From: CAYSHJ01 sp964589725
GTDB lineage: Bacteria > Planctomycetota > Planctomycetia > Planctomycetales > Planctomycetaceae
Assembly: GCA_964589725.1 (NCBI GenBank)
Contig: CAZPUJ010000275.1
Span: 1-12,924, forward strand
Length of the DNA: 12,924 nucleotides
Direction: 5' to 3'
Program-made: the position numbers and the translations under genes
The notes under the pieces: model-generated
What the model was told of the DNA's origin: nothing
The model's database searches: none
What the model saw: the letters and a program-made list of their open reading frames with translations, nothing else
Shown: piece by piece, positions 6,372-12,924 of the stretch
How the letters are laid out: each line of letters starts with the position of its first letter
How positions within the stretch are numbered: the stretch's first letter is position 1

Positions 6372-6429
6372 CTGAACTCGCCAGAGTTCAGAATTCTTCA
6401 CACGAATGGCTGAATTCTGGCGAATTCAG
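6372..6429. repeat. Double-hairpin repeat, copy 1
   Basis: CTGAACTC-GCCA-GAGTTCAG at 6372-6391 and CTGAATTC-TGGC-GAATTCAG at 6410-6429 are two perfect 8-bp stem-loops. Their loops, GCCA and TGGC, are complementary, and the two units are near reverse complements of each other. The unit begins at the first base after the TAA stop and ends 26 bp before the epimerase start. A related pair is at 12140-12196. It could act as a transcript 3' structure, an RNA-processing site or a mobile palindrome. Confidence 0.75.
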
Positions 6430-6455
6430 CGATGACTAACACCAGGAGTCACCTC

Positions 6456-7298
6456 ATGAAGTACGGAATGAACATGCTGCTGTGGACCACGGACGTGAAC
6501 GAGTCACACTACAGCATTCTCGAATCGCTGCGAAAGATCGGTTACGACGGGGTCGAGTTGCCGGTCTTCGAGATGAACGACATCAAGTTTGCAAACCTCG
6601 GCAGGAAGCTGGACTCGTTGGGTCTGGCGCGTACGGCCGTGACCGTCAGCACTGACGCCGCGAATCCGATCTCGGCCAATGCCGCGATTCGCCAAGCGGG
6701 CCTCGAGAATCTGAAGAGAGCCATCGACTGCTGCTACTCCGCCGGTGCCACGCACTTGTGCGGGCCGCTTCATTCCGCGCTCGGCAGTTTCACCGGCCAA
6801 GGCCCGACCGACGATGAATGGAATTGGGGCAAAGAGATTCTGACCCAAGCCGCCGACTACGCGAAGTCAGCACACGTGACGCTGGTGGTCGAATACCTCA
6901 ATCGCTTCGAGTGCTACTTCCTGACCAGTGCCGCCGACGCCGGCCGCTTCTGCCGCGAGGTCAATCACACGCACCTGAAAACGATGTACGACACGTTCCA
7001 CGCCAACATTGAGGAGAAGTCCATCACGGGCGCGATCAAGAGCTACGCCGACCAGTTCATCCACGTCCACATCTCTGAGAACGACCGCTCGACCCCCGGC
7101 GAAGGGGGCGTCAACTGGGACGAAACCTTCACCGCCTTGAAAGAGGTCAACTACGAGGGCTGGTTCGTGGTCGAGGCGTTTGGCCTCGCCCTCCCCGCCC
7201 TCGCCGCCGCCACGAAAATTTGGCGGCGAATGTTCACCGACGAACTGACCCTCGCCAGCAACGCGCTGACGTTCATGAAGACGCGTTGGGAAGGATGA
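6456..7298 (+). CDS. Sugar isomerase/epimerase, D-tagatose 3-epimerase type
   Basis: This 280-aa TIM-barrel protein starts at ATG 6456 with AGGAG at 6443-6447. The four metal ligands of the D-tagatose/D-psicose 3-epimerase family are visible: E146 (LVVEYLN), D179 (MYDTFHAN), H205 (IHVHISEND) and E240 (FVVEAFG). Their spacing of 33, 26 and 35 residues equals that of E152, D185, H211 and E246 in the Pseudomonas cichorii enzyme. GRKLDSLGL and CGPLHSALG also fit the barrel. The family inverts C3 of ketohexoses in the cytoplasm using Mn or Co. The true sugar cannot be read from sequence; planctomycetes hold many paralogues for unusual sugars or inositols. No sugar-specific neighbours are present. 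Confidence 0.88.
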   Translation: MKYGMNMLLWTTDVNESHYSILESLRKIGYDGVELPVFEMNDIKFANLGRKLDSLGLARTAVTVSTDAANPISANAAIRQAGLENLKRAIDCCYSAGATHLCGPLHSALGSFTGQGPTDDEWNWGKEILTQAADYAKSAHVTLVVEYLNRFECYFLTSAADAGRFCREVNHTHLKTMYDTFHANIEEKSITGAIKSYADQFIHVHISENDRSTPGEGGVNWDETFTALKEVNYEGWFVVEAFGLALPALAAATKIWRRMFTDELTLASNALTFMKTRWEG

Positions 7299-7701
7299 GT
7301 GCGAAGACGACAAATCGCAGATGACTTGCGCAGATATTTTTTACGCTGTGAGACACAACAACGCCGATAATCCCAGCGTGCTGACCGCAAGAATCGCTTT
7401 CCGCTGGCACATCGCACACCTCGCCGAAAGGAGCTGAGCGAATGCAGGCTCAAGGTGATAAGGCAGAGTCCTGAACGCTGGCAAACTGAGTTGTCGCGGC
7501 AGTTTACGATGCGTCGGTGACGGGCGACAGCGAATCCGTGAAAGCTCGCCTCGACACGTTGTTCGACAGCGTCCTATAAACCCGTTCCCGTCAAACGCCT
7601 CTTCGGATTTCGCTGATCTCCCTTCACTCATTCACGCGTCATTCCTCACCATCCCGCCGGCAAATTGGCCGCTCGGATTGTCAACCAAGGACGGTTGATC
7701 G
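7299..7701. other. Gene-free 403-bp stretch with possible gene remnant
   Basis: No convincing gene spans this gap between the epimerase and TPR lipoprotein genes. A T-rich run near 7334-7341 has no strong hairpin before it. A short frame at 7502-7579 reads VYDASVTGDSESVKARLDTL then FDSVL and a TAA stop, with good composition but no start, and may be the 3' end of a lost gene. ATG 7442 opens only a 10-codon frame. The leftward frame across 7341-7631 has poor composition and I leave it out. AAGGA at 7687-7691 serves the next gene. Confidence 0.5.
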
Positions 7702-9942
7702 ATGAACAAATCTCTCTTTCAACTGGGGTTCGTGGCTTGTTTGGCGGTTTCGGGTTGTGCGTCACCGCCGCGGTTGTTTTCGAAGAAGCCGCAGTCGTAT
7801 GACGACTTCCTCGCACAACGCAAAACGGCGGAAAAAGAGCGCGTCGCGACCTCGTCATCGCTGCCGGATGCCACGGCGGACGTGTCGGAGTTGCTTAACA
7901 AGGGACACGCCGCGTTTCAGCAGGGAACGATGTCGGAAGCTCAAACGAATTATCTGGCCGTAGTGAAACGGCAGCCGAATCATCCGGTGGCCAATCATCG
8001 TTTGGCAGTGATCGCCGACCGGCAACAAGACTTCGCGACGGCCGAGCGGCACTACATCGCCGCGCTGAGCGCGACACCTGACGACGCGAACTTACTCAAC
8101 GACATGGGCTATTCGTACCTGTTGCAGTCGCGGTACGTCGACGCCGAACGCTATTTGCAGCTCGCGTTGCAAAAGAATCCGACGCAGGCGAAGGCGATCA
8201 ACAACCTGGGGATGATTTACGGCAAGCAAGGTCAGTACGACCGAGCCTTGTCGCTGTTCCGCCAAACCAGCAGCGAGGCCGAGGCGCAAGCGAAGCTGTC
8301 GACGATCAGGCAGACGGTTTCGGCAGCGACTGCCTCCGCCGGTCAGATGCTTCCTAACAACGTTGGGGCCGCGCCCACGAATGTTCCTGCGAACAACGAC
8401 GCGGCGTTGGTGAACGGTGCAACGGTGACGCCAAACGTTCCGAATTTCGTCGCGACGTCGTCCGCAATGCCTCAGCCGGCAACGATGTCGGCGGCAGCTC
8501 CGACGGCATCTGCGGCAGCCACCAGTGATCAAAATTTTCCGGATGCGACGCGGCAGTTGAAGGCAATTATGGAACAAAAGCGGCTCGCCGCCATGGCAGA
8601 GCGGCAGGCTCACTTAGAAGCGGAGCGAACTCGATATGAGGCGCTTCTGCGGCAAGTGCGCGCCGAAGAGATGGGGCCGACGAACGTCATGTCCGCGAAC
8701 GGCTCGCTGCCGAACGGTGCGAACGAATTCACTCAATATGCCACGACTGTTCCCAACGGGCCAATCATTGGACCGCCGCCGTCGAATTCAGCCGGTGCGC
8801 CGATTCAGAGTCAGACAATGCAACCTCAAACGAGATTTGTGCCAAGCCAGCCACCCTCAACGAACTCTCAGAGTGCGACTGCTCCATTGTCAACGATCCC
8901 GCAGCCACCGGCGGGCACCGTCGGCGGATCGTCGGTGCCGCCGATCTCCCGAACGAACAATGCGGCCTCTGGTTCTCCGCTGGACACGATGCCGATGTGG
9001 CCTCCCGCAGACTCATTGCCGTCGCAGCCCTCAAACCCAGCGGCTTCGACCATCAGCGCGAACTCGGCATCAATCCCGAACGCCTCGTGGCCGAGCACGC
9101 AACGGCCAAGCCATGTCGATGATGCCACTCGACAGGCGTCGCAGTGGGGCATGAATGTCGGCCCCGGCAATTTGTTTCCGATCACTCCTGGACCCGCCAG
9201 CCAACCGACGAGATCGACGAGCGAGCCGAACGCCTGGCCACAGTCGAACGGGTTCACTCCGAACAGACCAAGAAACGGGTCGACCAACACGCCACAGCCT
9301 GCGTCGGGATCGGTATTCGCCGCGCCGATGTCGCGGCCTTATGGTCAGGAGGCTTTCAACGCCTCGGCCAGTCAGCAGACCAGTTTGCCGACGTCAACGG
9401 CTCGGGCCGCGCTGCAAGACCAAGTGCCGCCGTCAGAGCAGTACCAAACACCGACGGCGTTTGGCTTGTTGTCGTCACCAAAAAACGCCGCAGTTCAACC
9501 AGCGAGCTTCGCGCCGAATCGAGCACAACCGATAAGCTATCGCGCCCCGAGTCCGATTCAACAGGCCAACGAACTCGAACGCGCCGGGACGCGCTCGACG
9601 GTTTCCGATCGCTTCGCCGGCGATGATCGCTGGGAACAAGGTCCGTCACCGACCGGCTCCGCCCCGATCAGATCAGCTCCGACGATTCAAGGCTTCATCG
9701 CCGCACCTGCGGGCGAGAACGCTTTCAGCGAGTACGAACGCATGATCCAAATGCACAATGCCGAGCTGAACTCGATCCGCCAACAGCTCGACACACAACG
9801 TCAACAACCGGGGTCCGAGCTGTACTTCCGCAGCACCACTCAGCCGCAGATGGGAACGTCGACGGGCGCCGATCAAAACTTTGGTTCACCCACCGGCACG
9901 ATTCCTGGTCAGCCGCCGATGAATTCCTCAGGACGCAGGTAG
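7702..9942 (+). CDS. TPR lipoprotein with long disordered Pro/Ser/Gln tail
   Basis: This 746-aa protein starts with a lipoprotein signal: MNKSLFQLGFVACLAVSGC, with lipobox V16-S-G-C19, so it should be acylated and anchored to a membrane facing the periplasm. Residues about 62-195 hold four TPR units, with typical residues in QGTMSEAQTNYLAVVKRQP, QQDFATAERHYIAALSATP, QSRYVDAERYLQLALQKNP and QGQYDRALSLF; the last is the weakest. TPRs bind partner proteins. Residues about 280-320 form a charged helix (MEQKRLAAMAERQAHLEAER). From there to about 665 the sequence is rich in P, S, T, N, Q and A and should be disordered. A short helix near 675-705 (NAFSEYERMIQMHNAELNSI) precedes the end. The signal, TPRs and tail resemble TadD/Flp-pilus-type TPR lipoproteins in planctomycetes, but no pilus genes are nearby. 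Confidence 0.85.
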   Translation: MNKSLFQLGFVACLAVSGCASPPRLFSKKPQSYDDFLAQRKTAEKERVATSSSLPDATADVSELLNKGHAAFQQGTMSEAQTNYLAVVKRQPNHPVANHRLAVIADRQQDFATAERHYIAALSATPDDANLLNDMGYSYLLQSRYVDAERYLQLALQKNPTQAKAINNLGMIYGKQGQYDRALSLFRQTSSEAEAQAKLSTIRQTVSAATASAGQMLPNNVGAAPTNVPANNDAALVNGATVTPNVPNFVATSSAMPQPATMSAAAPTASAAATSDQNFPDATRQLKAIMEQKRLAAMAERQAHLEAERTRYEALLRQVRAEEMGPTNVMSANGSLPNGANEFTQYATTVPNGPIIGPPPSNSAGAPIQSQTMQPQTRFVPSQPPSTNSQSATAPLSTIPQPPAGTVGGSSVPPISRTNNAASGSPLDTMPMWPPADSLPSQPSNPAASTISANSASIPNASWPSTQRPSHVDDATRQASQWGMNVGPGNLFPITPGPASQPTRSTSEPNAWPQSNGFTPNRPRNGSTNTPQPASGSVFAAPMSRPYGQEAFNASASQQTSLPTSTARAALQDQVPPSEQYQTPTAFGLLSSPKNAAVQPASFAPNRAQPISYRAPSPIQQANELERAGTRSTVSDRFAGDDRWEQGPSPTGSAPIRSAPTIQGFIAAPAGENAFSEYERMIQMHNAELNSIRQQLDTQRQQPGSELYFRSTTQPQMGTSTGADQNFGSPTGTIPGQPPMNSSGRR

Positions 9943-10003
9943 CGAGCGAGACTGCCGATTTACGTTGCCAATCGTCCGCGATCATCGCCGGTTTGGTGGG
10001 ATG

Positions 10004-10012
10004 TTTTTTTTT
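10004..10012. other. Nine-T tract in the 100-bp convergent gap
   Basis: A run of nine T lies between the converging lipoprotein and oxidase subunit genes. No stable stem precedes it on the plus strand, so I do not call it a terminator, although a terminator would be expected here. Confidence 0.25.
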
Positions 10013-10042
10013 GGATGGATCGGGATGGAGCGTGGCCCCAAG

Positions 10043-10690
10043 TCATCCAGTCTGTGGGTCGGGGACCGAAATCCCTTCGAACCCGGTGATGGCTCCGGCG
10101 GCGAACAGCGACAAGATCACCAACCAGACGATGCTCAGCGCGTGCCAGAACCAGGCGCAGAACGTGACGCTGGATGAATACTCGTGGTCGTAGCGATTGC
10201 CGTAGGCGTTCACGGTGACCCACGCGATAAACAGCAGCGCGACGACGATGTGAACTCCGTGCATGCCGGCGACCATCACCACGAAAGCGTTCGCGCCGGT
10301 CTCGGCCGATTCAGGCTGCGCGCTGTGAACCGGAGTTTGATTTTGCACGAGCACATTCAGTCCGCAGGCTTGCACGCCCACGAAGATCGTTCCGGAAAGC
10401 AGTGACCACGCCAGCAAGCGGCGAAAGGAATCGAGCCGTTGCACGCGCACGCGCCAAGCGGCTCGCTGCAACGTGACGCTGCACGCGGCGAGCAGCATTG
10501 TGCTGATCCAAAACGCGAACGGCATCGAAACTCCGCCCGGACGTTCTGCGGCCGGAAAGACGCGAACGGCCGCGAACCCTGTCAGCATTGCCACCAACAG
10601 CAGTCCTACCGACAGCACGAAGAACCGCAACGCGAGTTCACTCTTCGACGGCAATCGCAACGTCGTCACACAACTGCCTCCGACGGTCAC
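10043..10690 (-). CDS. Heme-copper oxidase subunit III (cytochrome c oxidase subunit 3-like)
   Basis: This protein of about 215 aa has five predicted transmembrane helices, near residues 23-44, 58-76, 94-115, 138-160 and 183-205. Family marks are AWSLLSGTIFVGVQACGLNV, VVMVAGMHGVHIVVALLFIA with its His pair, and VTFCAWFWHALSIVWLVIL in the last helix. Subunit III sits in the inner membrane beside the catalytic subunit I and helps keep proton uptake stable. The start GTG 10690 follows the smpB stop directly (TGAGTG); GTG 10669 would drop seven residues. The five-helix form lacks the first two helices of mitochondrial subunit III, as in many bacterial cytochrome oxidases. No subunit I or II gene is in the window, so this is a detached copy or the end of an unseen cluster. 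Confidence 0.85.
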   Translation of the reverse strand: MTVGGSCVTTLRLPSKSELALRFFVLSVGLLLVAMLTGFAAVRVFPAAERPGGVSMPFAFWISTMLLAACSVTLQRAAWRVRVQRLDSFRRLLAWSLLSGTIFVGVQACGLNVLVQNQTPVHSAQPESAETGANAFVVMVAGMHGVHIVVALLFIAWVTVNAYGNRYDHEYSSSVTFCAWFWHALSIVWLVILSLFAAGAITGFEGISVPDPQTG

Positions 10691-11179
10691 TCACTTGCCG
10701 CCACGCATCGCTTGTCGAATCTCACGGTTGACCACGTCCTTCTTCAGTTTTTCGCGTTTGTCGTGCAGCTTGCGACCGCGCGCGACCGCGATCTTCACCT
10801 TGACCTTGCCTTCGCGGAAGTGCATCTGCAAGGGAATCAACGTGAATCCACGCTCCTCAGCTTTCTCGGCGAAACGATGCAACTCACGTCGGTGAATCAA
10901 CAGTTTGCGAGATCGCAGCGGTTCGTGGTTTTGGACGTTGGCTTGCGGATACTCGGCGATGTGGCAGCCGATCAGCCACAATTCCTCGCCTTGAATTCGA
11001 GCAAACGCCTCGTCGATCGAAACCTTGCCGTTGCGAATGCTTTTGACCTCGCTCCCTTTGAGGATCAGGCCACATTCCAACTCGTCGTGGATTTCGTATT
11101 CGTGCGAGGCGCGGCGATTGCGACAGACGACCGCAATGTCGGGATCGGCTGCGTTCGATTTGGATGACTTCTTGGTCAT
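10691..11179 (-). CDS. smpB: SsrA-binding protein SmpB (trans-translation)
   Basis: This 162-aa protein matches SmpB along its whole length. The N-terminal extension is basic; then come VVCRNRRASHEYEIHDELEC, GLILKGSEVKSIRNGKVSID, EAFARIQGEELWLIGCHIAE, FTLIPLQMHFREGKVKVKIA and the basic tail KKDVVNREIRQAMRGGK. SmpB binds tmRNA and places it in stalled ribosomes in the cytoplasm. The C-terminal tail, which enters the mRNA channel, is complete. The ribosome-binding site is weak, with AGGGGA about 13 bases upstream. The oxidase subunit III gene follows without a gap, implying a joint transcript. The tmRNA gene is not in this window. Confidence 0.96.
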   Translation of the reverse strand: MTKKSSKSNAADPDIAVVCRNRRASHEYEIHDELECGLILKGSEVKSIRNGKVSIDEAFARIQGEELWLIGCHIAEYPQANVQNHEPLRSRKLLIHRRELHRFAEKAEERGFTLIPLQMHFREGKVKVKIAVARGRKLHDKREKLKKDVVNREIRQAMRGGK

Positions 11180-11309
11180 GCGACAGGCGATCCCCTAGAG
11201 TTTGACAACGACGGCGCGGATCGTATCGGCGAGTCGTTCACCCTCGCAAGAAGACCTCGGACCACTGATTGAGATGGCGAAACGCGGCCGATAGAATTGC
11301 GCCCGTCGC

Positions 11310-11342
11310 ACTGACCCAGATGCTTCGAGCGTCCGGGTCAGT
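11310..11342. repeat. 33-nt hairpin in the lipB leader
   Basis: ACTGACCC (11310-11317) pairs with GGGTCAGT (11335-11342), and the inner GATGCT pairs with AGCGTC (one G-U) around a TCG loop, with a single A-C mismatch between the stems. The result is a long, stable hairpin 35 bp before the lipB ATG. I know GC-rich hairpins of this kind as a dispersed intergenic repeat in planctomycetes. A role in lipB expression is possible but not shown. The rest of the 198-bp divergent gap between smpB and lipB shows no clear promoter. Confidence 0.7.
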
Positions 11343-11377
11343 CTGGTTTGGGCGAGTTGTCAGGCAGGTTTTTCACA

Positions 11378-12139
11378 ATGTCGGATGCGTCACAAATCTG
11401 GTCGCCGATCGAGCGGACCTCCGAGTCCTTGGAAGTCTATTTGCTCGGCATGGTCGGTCTTGAATCGGCACTTCGTCTGCAAGAGCGATTTCGGGACGAG
11501 GTTATCTCGCGAAATGACAAACTCGGCGGCCTGTTTGTCTGCGAGCATCCTCCGACCGTCACGATCGGACGCGAGGGAAGTCGCTCGCACTTGCGGGCTG
11601 AGCCTTCGGAACTGAAGTCGCTGACGATTGACATCCGCTGGTTGAATCGCGGGGGCGGGACATGGATGCACTGCCCCGGCCAGTTGGCGGTTTATCCGAT
11701 CGTGCCGTTGCAACGATGGGGGCTGGGCCTTGACGAGTATCGTCGGCGATTGGAGCAGGCGGTGCTTGATGTCTGTCGCGAGGTCCACGTCTCGGCGCAT
11801 CGCATCGACGACGAACCGGGAGTGTGGTGCTCCCTTGGACAACTCGCGAATGTCGGCATCGCCGTGCGGTCCTGGGTGACATATCACGGCTTAACTCTCA
11901 ACGTGCGACCAGACGTCAGCTTACTCCGGCTGACGCAAACCAATCCGCAAGGCATCCGGCCGACATCAATGGAAGCCGTTCGACAACGACGCACGGCAAT
12001 GCCGGTCGTGCGCGAAAGCCTCATCCGCAATTTGGCCGAGCGGCTCGGCTACGAACAGACGCATATTTACACTGGCCACCCCCTGCTGAAACGGACGAAG
12101 CGGCGAGTCGTGGTCGGACAGGTTGAAGAATTCTCGTAG
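11378..12139 (+). CDS. lipB: LipB-family octanoyltransferase lacking the canonical Lys/Cys dyad
   Basis: LipB moves octanoyl groups from acyl carrier protein to lipoate-dependent enzymes. This 253-aa protein, from ATG 11378, keeps the fold marks GGLFVCEHPPTVTIGR (50-65), NRGGGTWMHCPGQLAVYPIV (90-109), GVWCSLGQLANVGIAV (148-163) and WVTYHGLTLNV (166-176). The catalytic Lys of E. coli LipB (K135, in KICSLG) aligns with Q155 in GQLANVG. The catalytic Cys (C169, in NPCG) aligns with Q191 in NPQG. The HGPGQ loop reads H98-C-P-G-Q, so a cysteine is present there instead. The gene leads directly into lipA, so a role in lipoate assembly is still likely. I recall planctomycete relatives with similar changes, so this may be a subfamily, perhaps with another acyl-transfer chemistry, rather than decay. 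TTG 11348 is a weaker alternative start. Confidence 0.85.
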   Translation: MSDASQIWSPIERTSESLEVYLLGMVGLESALRLQERFRDEVISRNDKLGGLFVCEHPPTVTIGREGSRSHLRAEPSELKSLTIDIRWLNRGGGTWMHCPGQLAVYPIVPLQRWGLGLDEYRRRLEQAVLDVCREVHVSAHRIDDEPGVWCSLGQLANVGIAVRSWVTYHGLTLNVRPDVSLLRLTQTNPQGIRPTSMEAVRQRRTAMPVVRESLIRNLAERLGYEQTHIYTGHPLLKRTKRRVVVGQVEEFS

Positions 12140-12196
12140 CTAAATTCGCCAGAATTCAGCCACGTTGGCCAATGGTCTGAACTCTTGCCAGTTCAG
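12140..12196. repeat. Double-hairpin repeat, copy 2
   Basis: CTAAATTC-GCCA-GAATTCAG at 12140-12159 and CTGAACT-CTTGCC-AGTTCAG at 12177-12196 form two stem-loops 17 bp apart; the first has one mismatched pair. Like copy 1 at 6372, it begins at the first base after a stop codon, has a GCCA loop in the first hairpin and ends in TTCAGCGA. It lies between lipB and lipA, so it would be in the lipBA transcript. Confidence 0.72.
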
Positions 12197-12210
12197 CGAC
12201 GAAAGTCAGC

Positions 12211-12924
12211 ATGCTCGAACTCGACATCCTCCCTCAATCTCCCGGATTCACGTCTGCGGCTCGCCAGGACGAGATTGCGCCGACCGTGACAGCTCGCCGC
12301 CGCCTGCCGCGTTGGCTGAAGCGACCGATGCCGCAACCGGGCATGGCGTACACGAGCAGTGTCATCGCCGACCTGCGCTTGGAAACCGTGTGCGAAAGCG
12401 CGAAGTGTCCGAACCGCACGGAATGTTGGTCGAAGCAAACGGCCACGTTTATGATCCTCGGCAACGTGTGTACTCGGCCGTGCGGATTCTGTTCCGTGCC
12501 GAAAGGGAAGACGGAGGCGCTGCAAGCCGACGAGCCCGAGCGAGTCGCTGAAGCTGCCGAGCGGCTCGGCTTGCGATACGTCGTCATTACGTCGGTCACT
12601 CGCGACGATCTGCTCGACGGCGGAGCGGAACACTTTTATCGGTGTGTTCACGCCGTGCGTGAACGAACCGGCGCGCAGGTCGAAGTGCTCACGCCCGACT
12701 TTCTCGGCAATCGCGCGGCGATCCATCGAGTCATCACGTCACAGCCAAATGTCTTCAATCACAACACGGAGACCGTCCCTCGGCTCTATCACCGAGTCCG
12801 CCGCAACGCCGAGTATCAACGAACGCTCGACCTGCTGAAGCAAGTCAAAGACGAAGCCCCCGACATGCCGACCAAAAGCGGCCTGATGCTCGGCCTGGGC
12901 GAGACGACCGACGAACTGCTCGAC
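12211..12924 (+). CDS. lipA: Lipoyl synthase LipA (partial, runs off window end)
   Basis: This frame runs open from ATG 12211 to the last base, 238 codons. LipA inserts two sulfur atoms into protein-bound octanoyl groups using radical SAM chemistry. Both iron-sulfur sites are visible: the auxiliary cluster motif CESAKCPNRTEC (C61, C66, C72; C-X4-C-X5-C) and the radical SAM motif CTRPCGFC (C87, C91, C94; C-X3-C-X2-C). ITSVTRDDLLDGGAEHF, EVLTPDFLGN, FNHNTETVPRLY and TKSGLMLGLGE are all standard for LipA. The N-terminus is about 40 residues of ordinary linker. About 60-80 residues should follow past the edge. The gene is 71 bp after lipB, separated by the double-hairpin repeat, and should form an operon with it. 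The ribosome-binding site is weak. Confidence 0.96.
   Translation, partial: MLELDILPQSPGFTSAARQDEIAPTVTARRRLPRWLKRPMPQPGMAYTSSVIADLRLETVCESAKCPNRTECWSKQTATFMILGNVCTRPCGFCSVPKGKTEALQADEPERVAEAAERLGLRYVVITSVTRDDLLDGGAEHFYRCVHAVRERTGAQVEVLTPDFLGNRAAIHRVITSQPNVFNHNTETVPRLYHRVRRNAEYQRTLDLLKQVKDEAPDMPTKSGLMLGLGETTDELLD

Noticed and set aside
8092..8613. Arg-rich leftward frame opposite the TPR lipoprotein
   Set aside because: High Arg, Cys and His content is typical of the antisense of GC-rich coding DNA.
10004..10012. T-run as an intrinsic terminator of the lipoprotein gene
   Set aside because: I found no stable stem immediately before it on the plus strand.
10439..11167. 242-codon rightward frame opposite smpB and the oxidase gene
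   Set aside because: It covers the complement of two clear genes and its translation has no recognisable family pattern.

Overview
The window reads as an accessory-to-core stretch of a Planctomycetota chromosome. I infer this from gene content and protein style, not from a database search: an octanoyltransferase of unusual type next to lipA, a TIGR00300 ornithine-cyclodeaminase-like gene, a lipoprotein with TPR repeats and a very long Pro/Ser/Gln tail, short VapBC-type genes, weak or absent Shine-Dalgarno sites at many starts, and GC-rich palindromic repeats in and between genes. No rRNA, tRNA, CRISPR array or complete insertion sequence is visible.

Region 1 (1-2300) is an accessory island. 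It starts with the 5' end of a leftward transposase gene, followed by a decayed open frame with internal stops. Next come a rightward VapB-like/VapC toxin-antitoxin pair and, convergent to it, a leftward cassette of four very small genes: a 65-aa helical protein, a 71-aa protein, a 102-aa protein and a 108-aa XRE regulator. The cassette looks like a toxin-antitoxin-type module, but I cannot name three of its four members.

Region 2 (2300-4300, leftward) holds a dismembered nickel-dependent lactate racemase (larA) gene. Its N-terminal and C-terminal pieces lie on either side of an intact GT-C membrane glycosyltransferase gene, and the C-terminal piece has two further in-frame deletions. Two residues of the known active site remain, while the segments carrying the others are gone.

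Region 3 (4340-7300, rightward) carries the TIGR00300 gene, a hypothetical MNYFAHA-type protein whose start abuts it, and a D-tagatose 3-epimerase-family sugar isomerase with all four metal ligands at the spacing of the characterised enzyme. The TIGR00300 gene is interrupted in frame by a 98-bp palindromic repeat, which adds about 33 residues to the protein.

Region 4 (7300-9942) is a roughly 400-bp gene-free stretch and then the 746-codon TPR lipoprotein gene. Region 5 (10043-11179, leftward) is smpB directly abutting a heme-copper oxidase subunit III gene. Region 6 (11378-12924, rightward) is a lipB-lipA pair for making protein-bound lipoate; lipA runs off the end. The LipB homologue has glutamine at both positions where E. 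coli LipB has its catalytic Lys and Cys.

Three different palindromic repeat types occur: the 98-bp element inside the TIGR00300 gene, a double hairpin starting right after a stop codon at two separate genes (6372 and 12140), and a 33-nt hairpin in front of lipB. These repeats, the LipB active-site change, the shattered larA locus and the four-gene XRE cassette are the points most worth following up.
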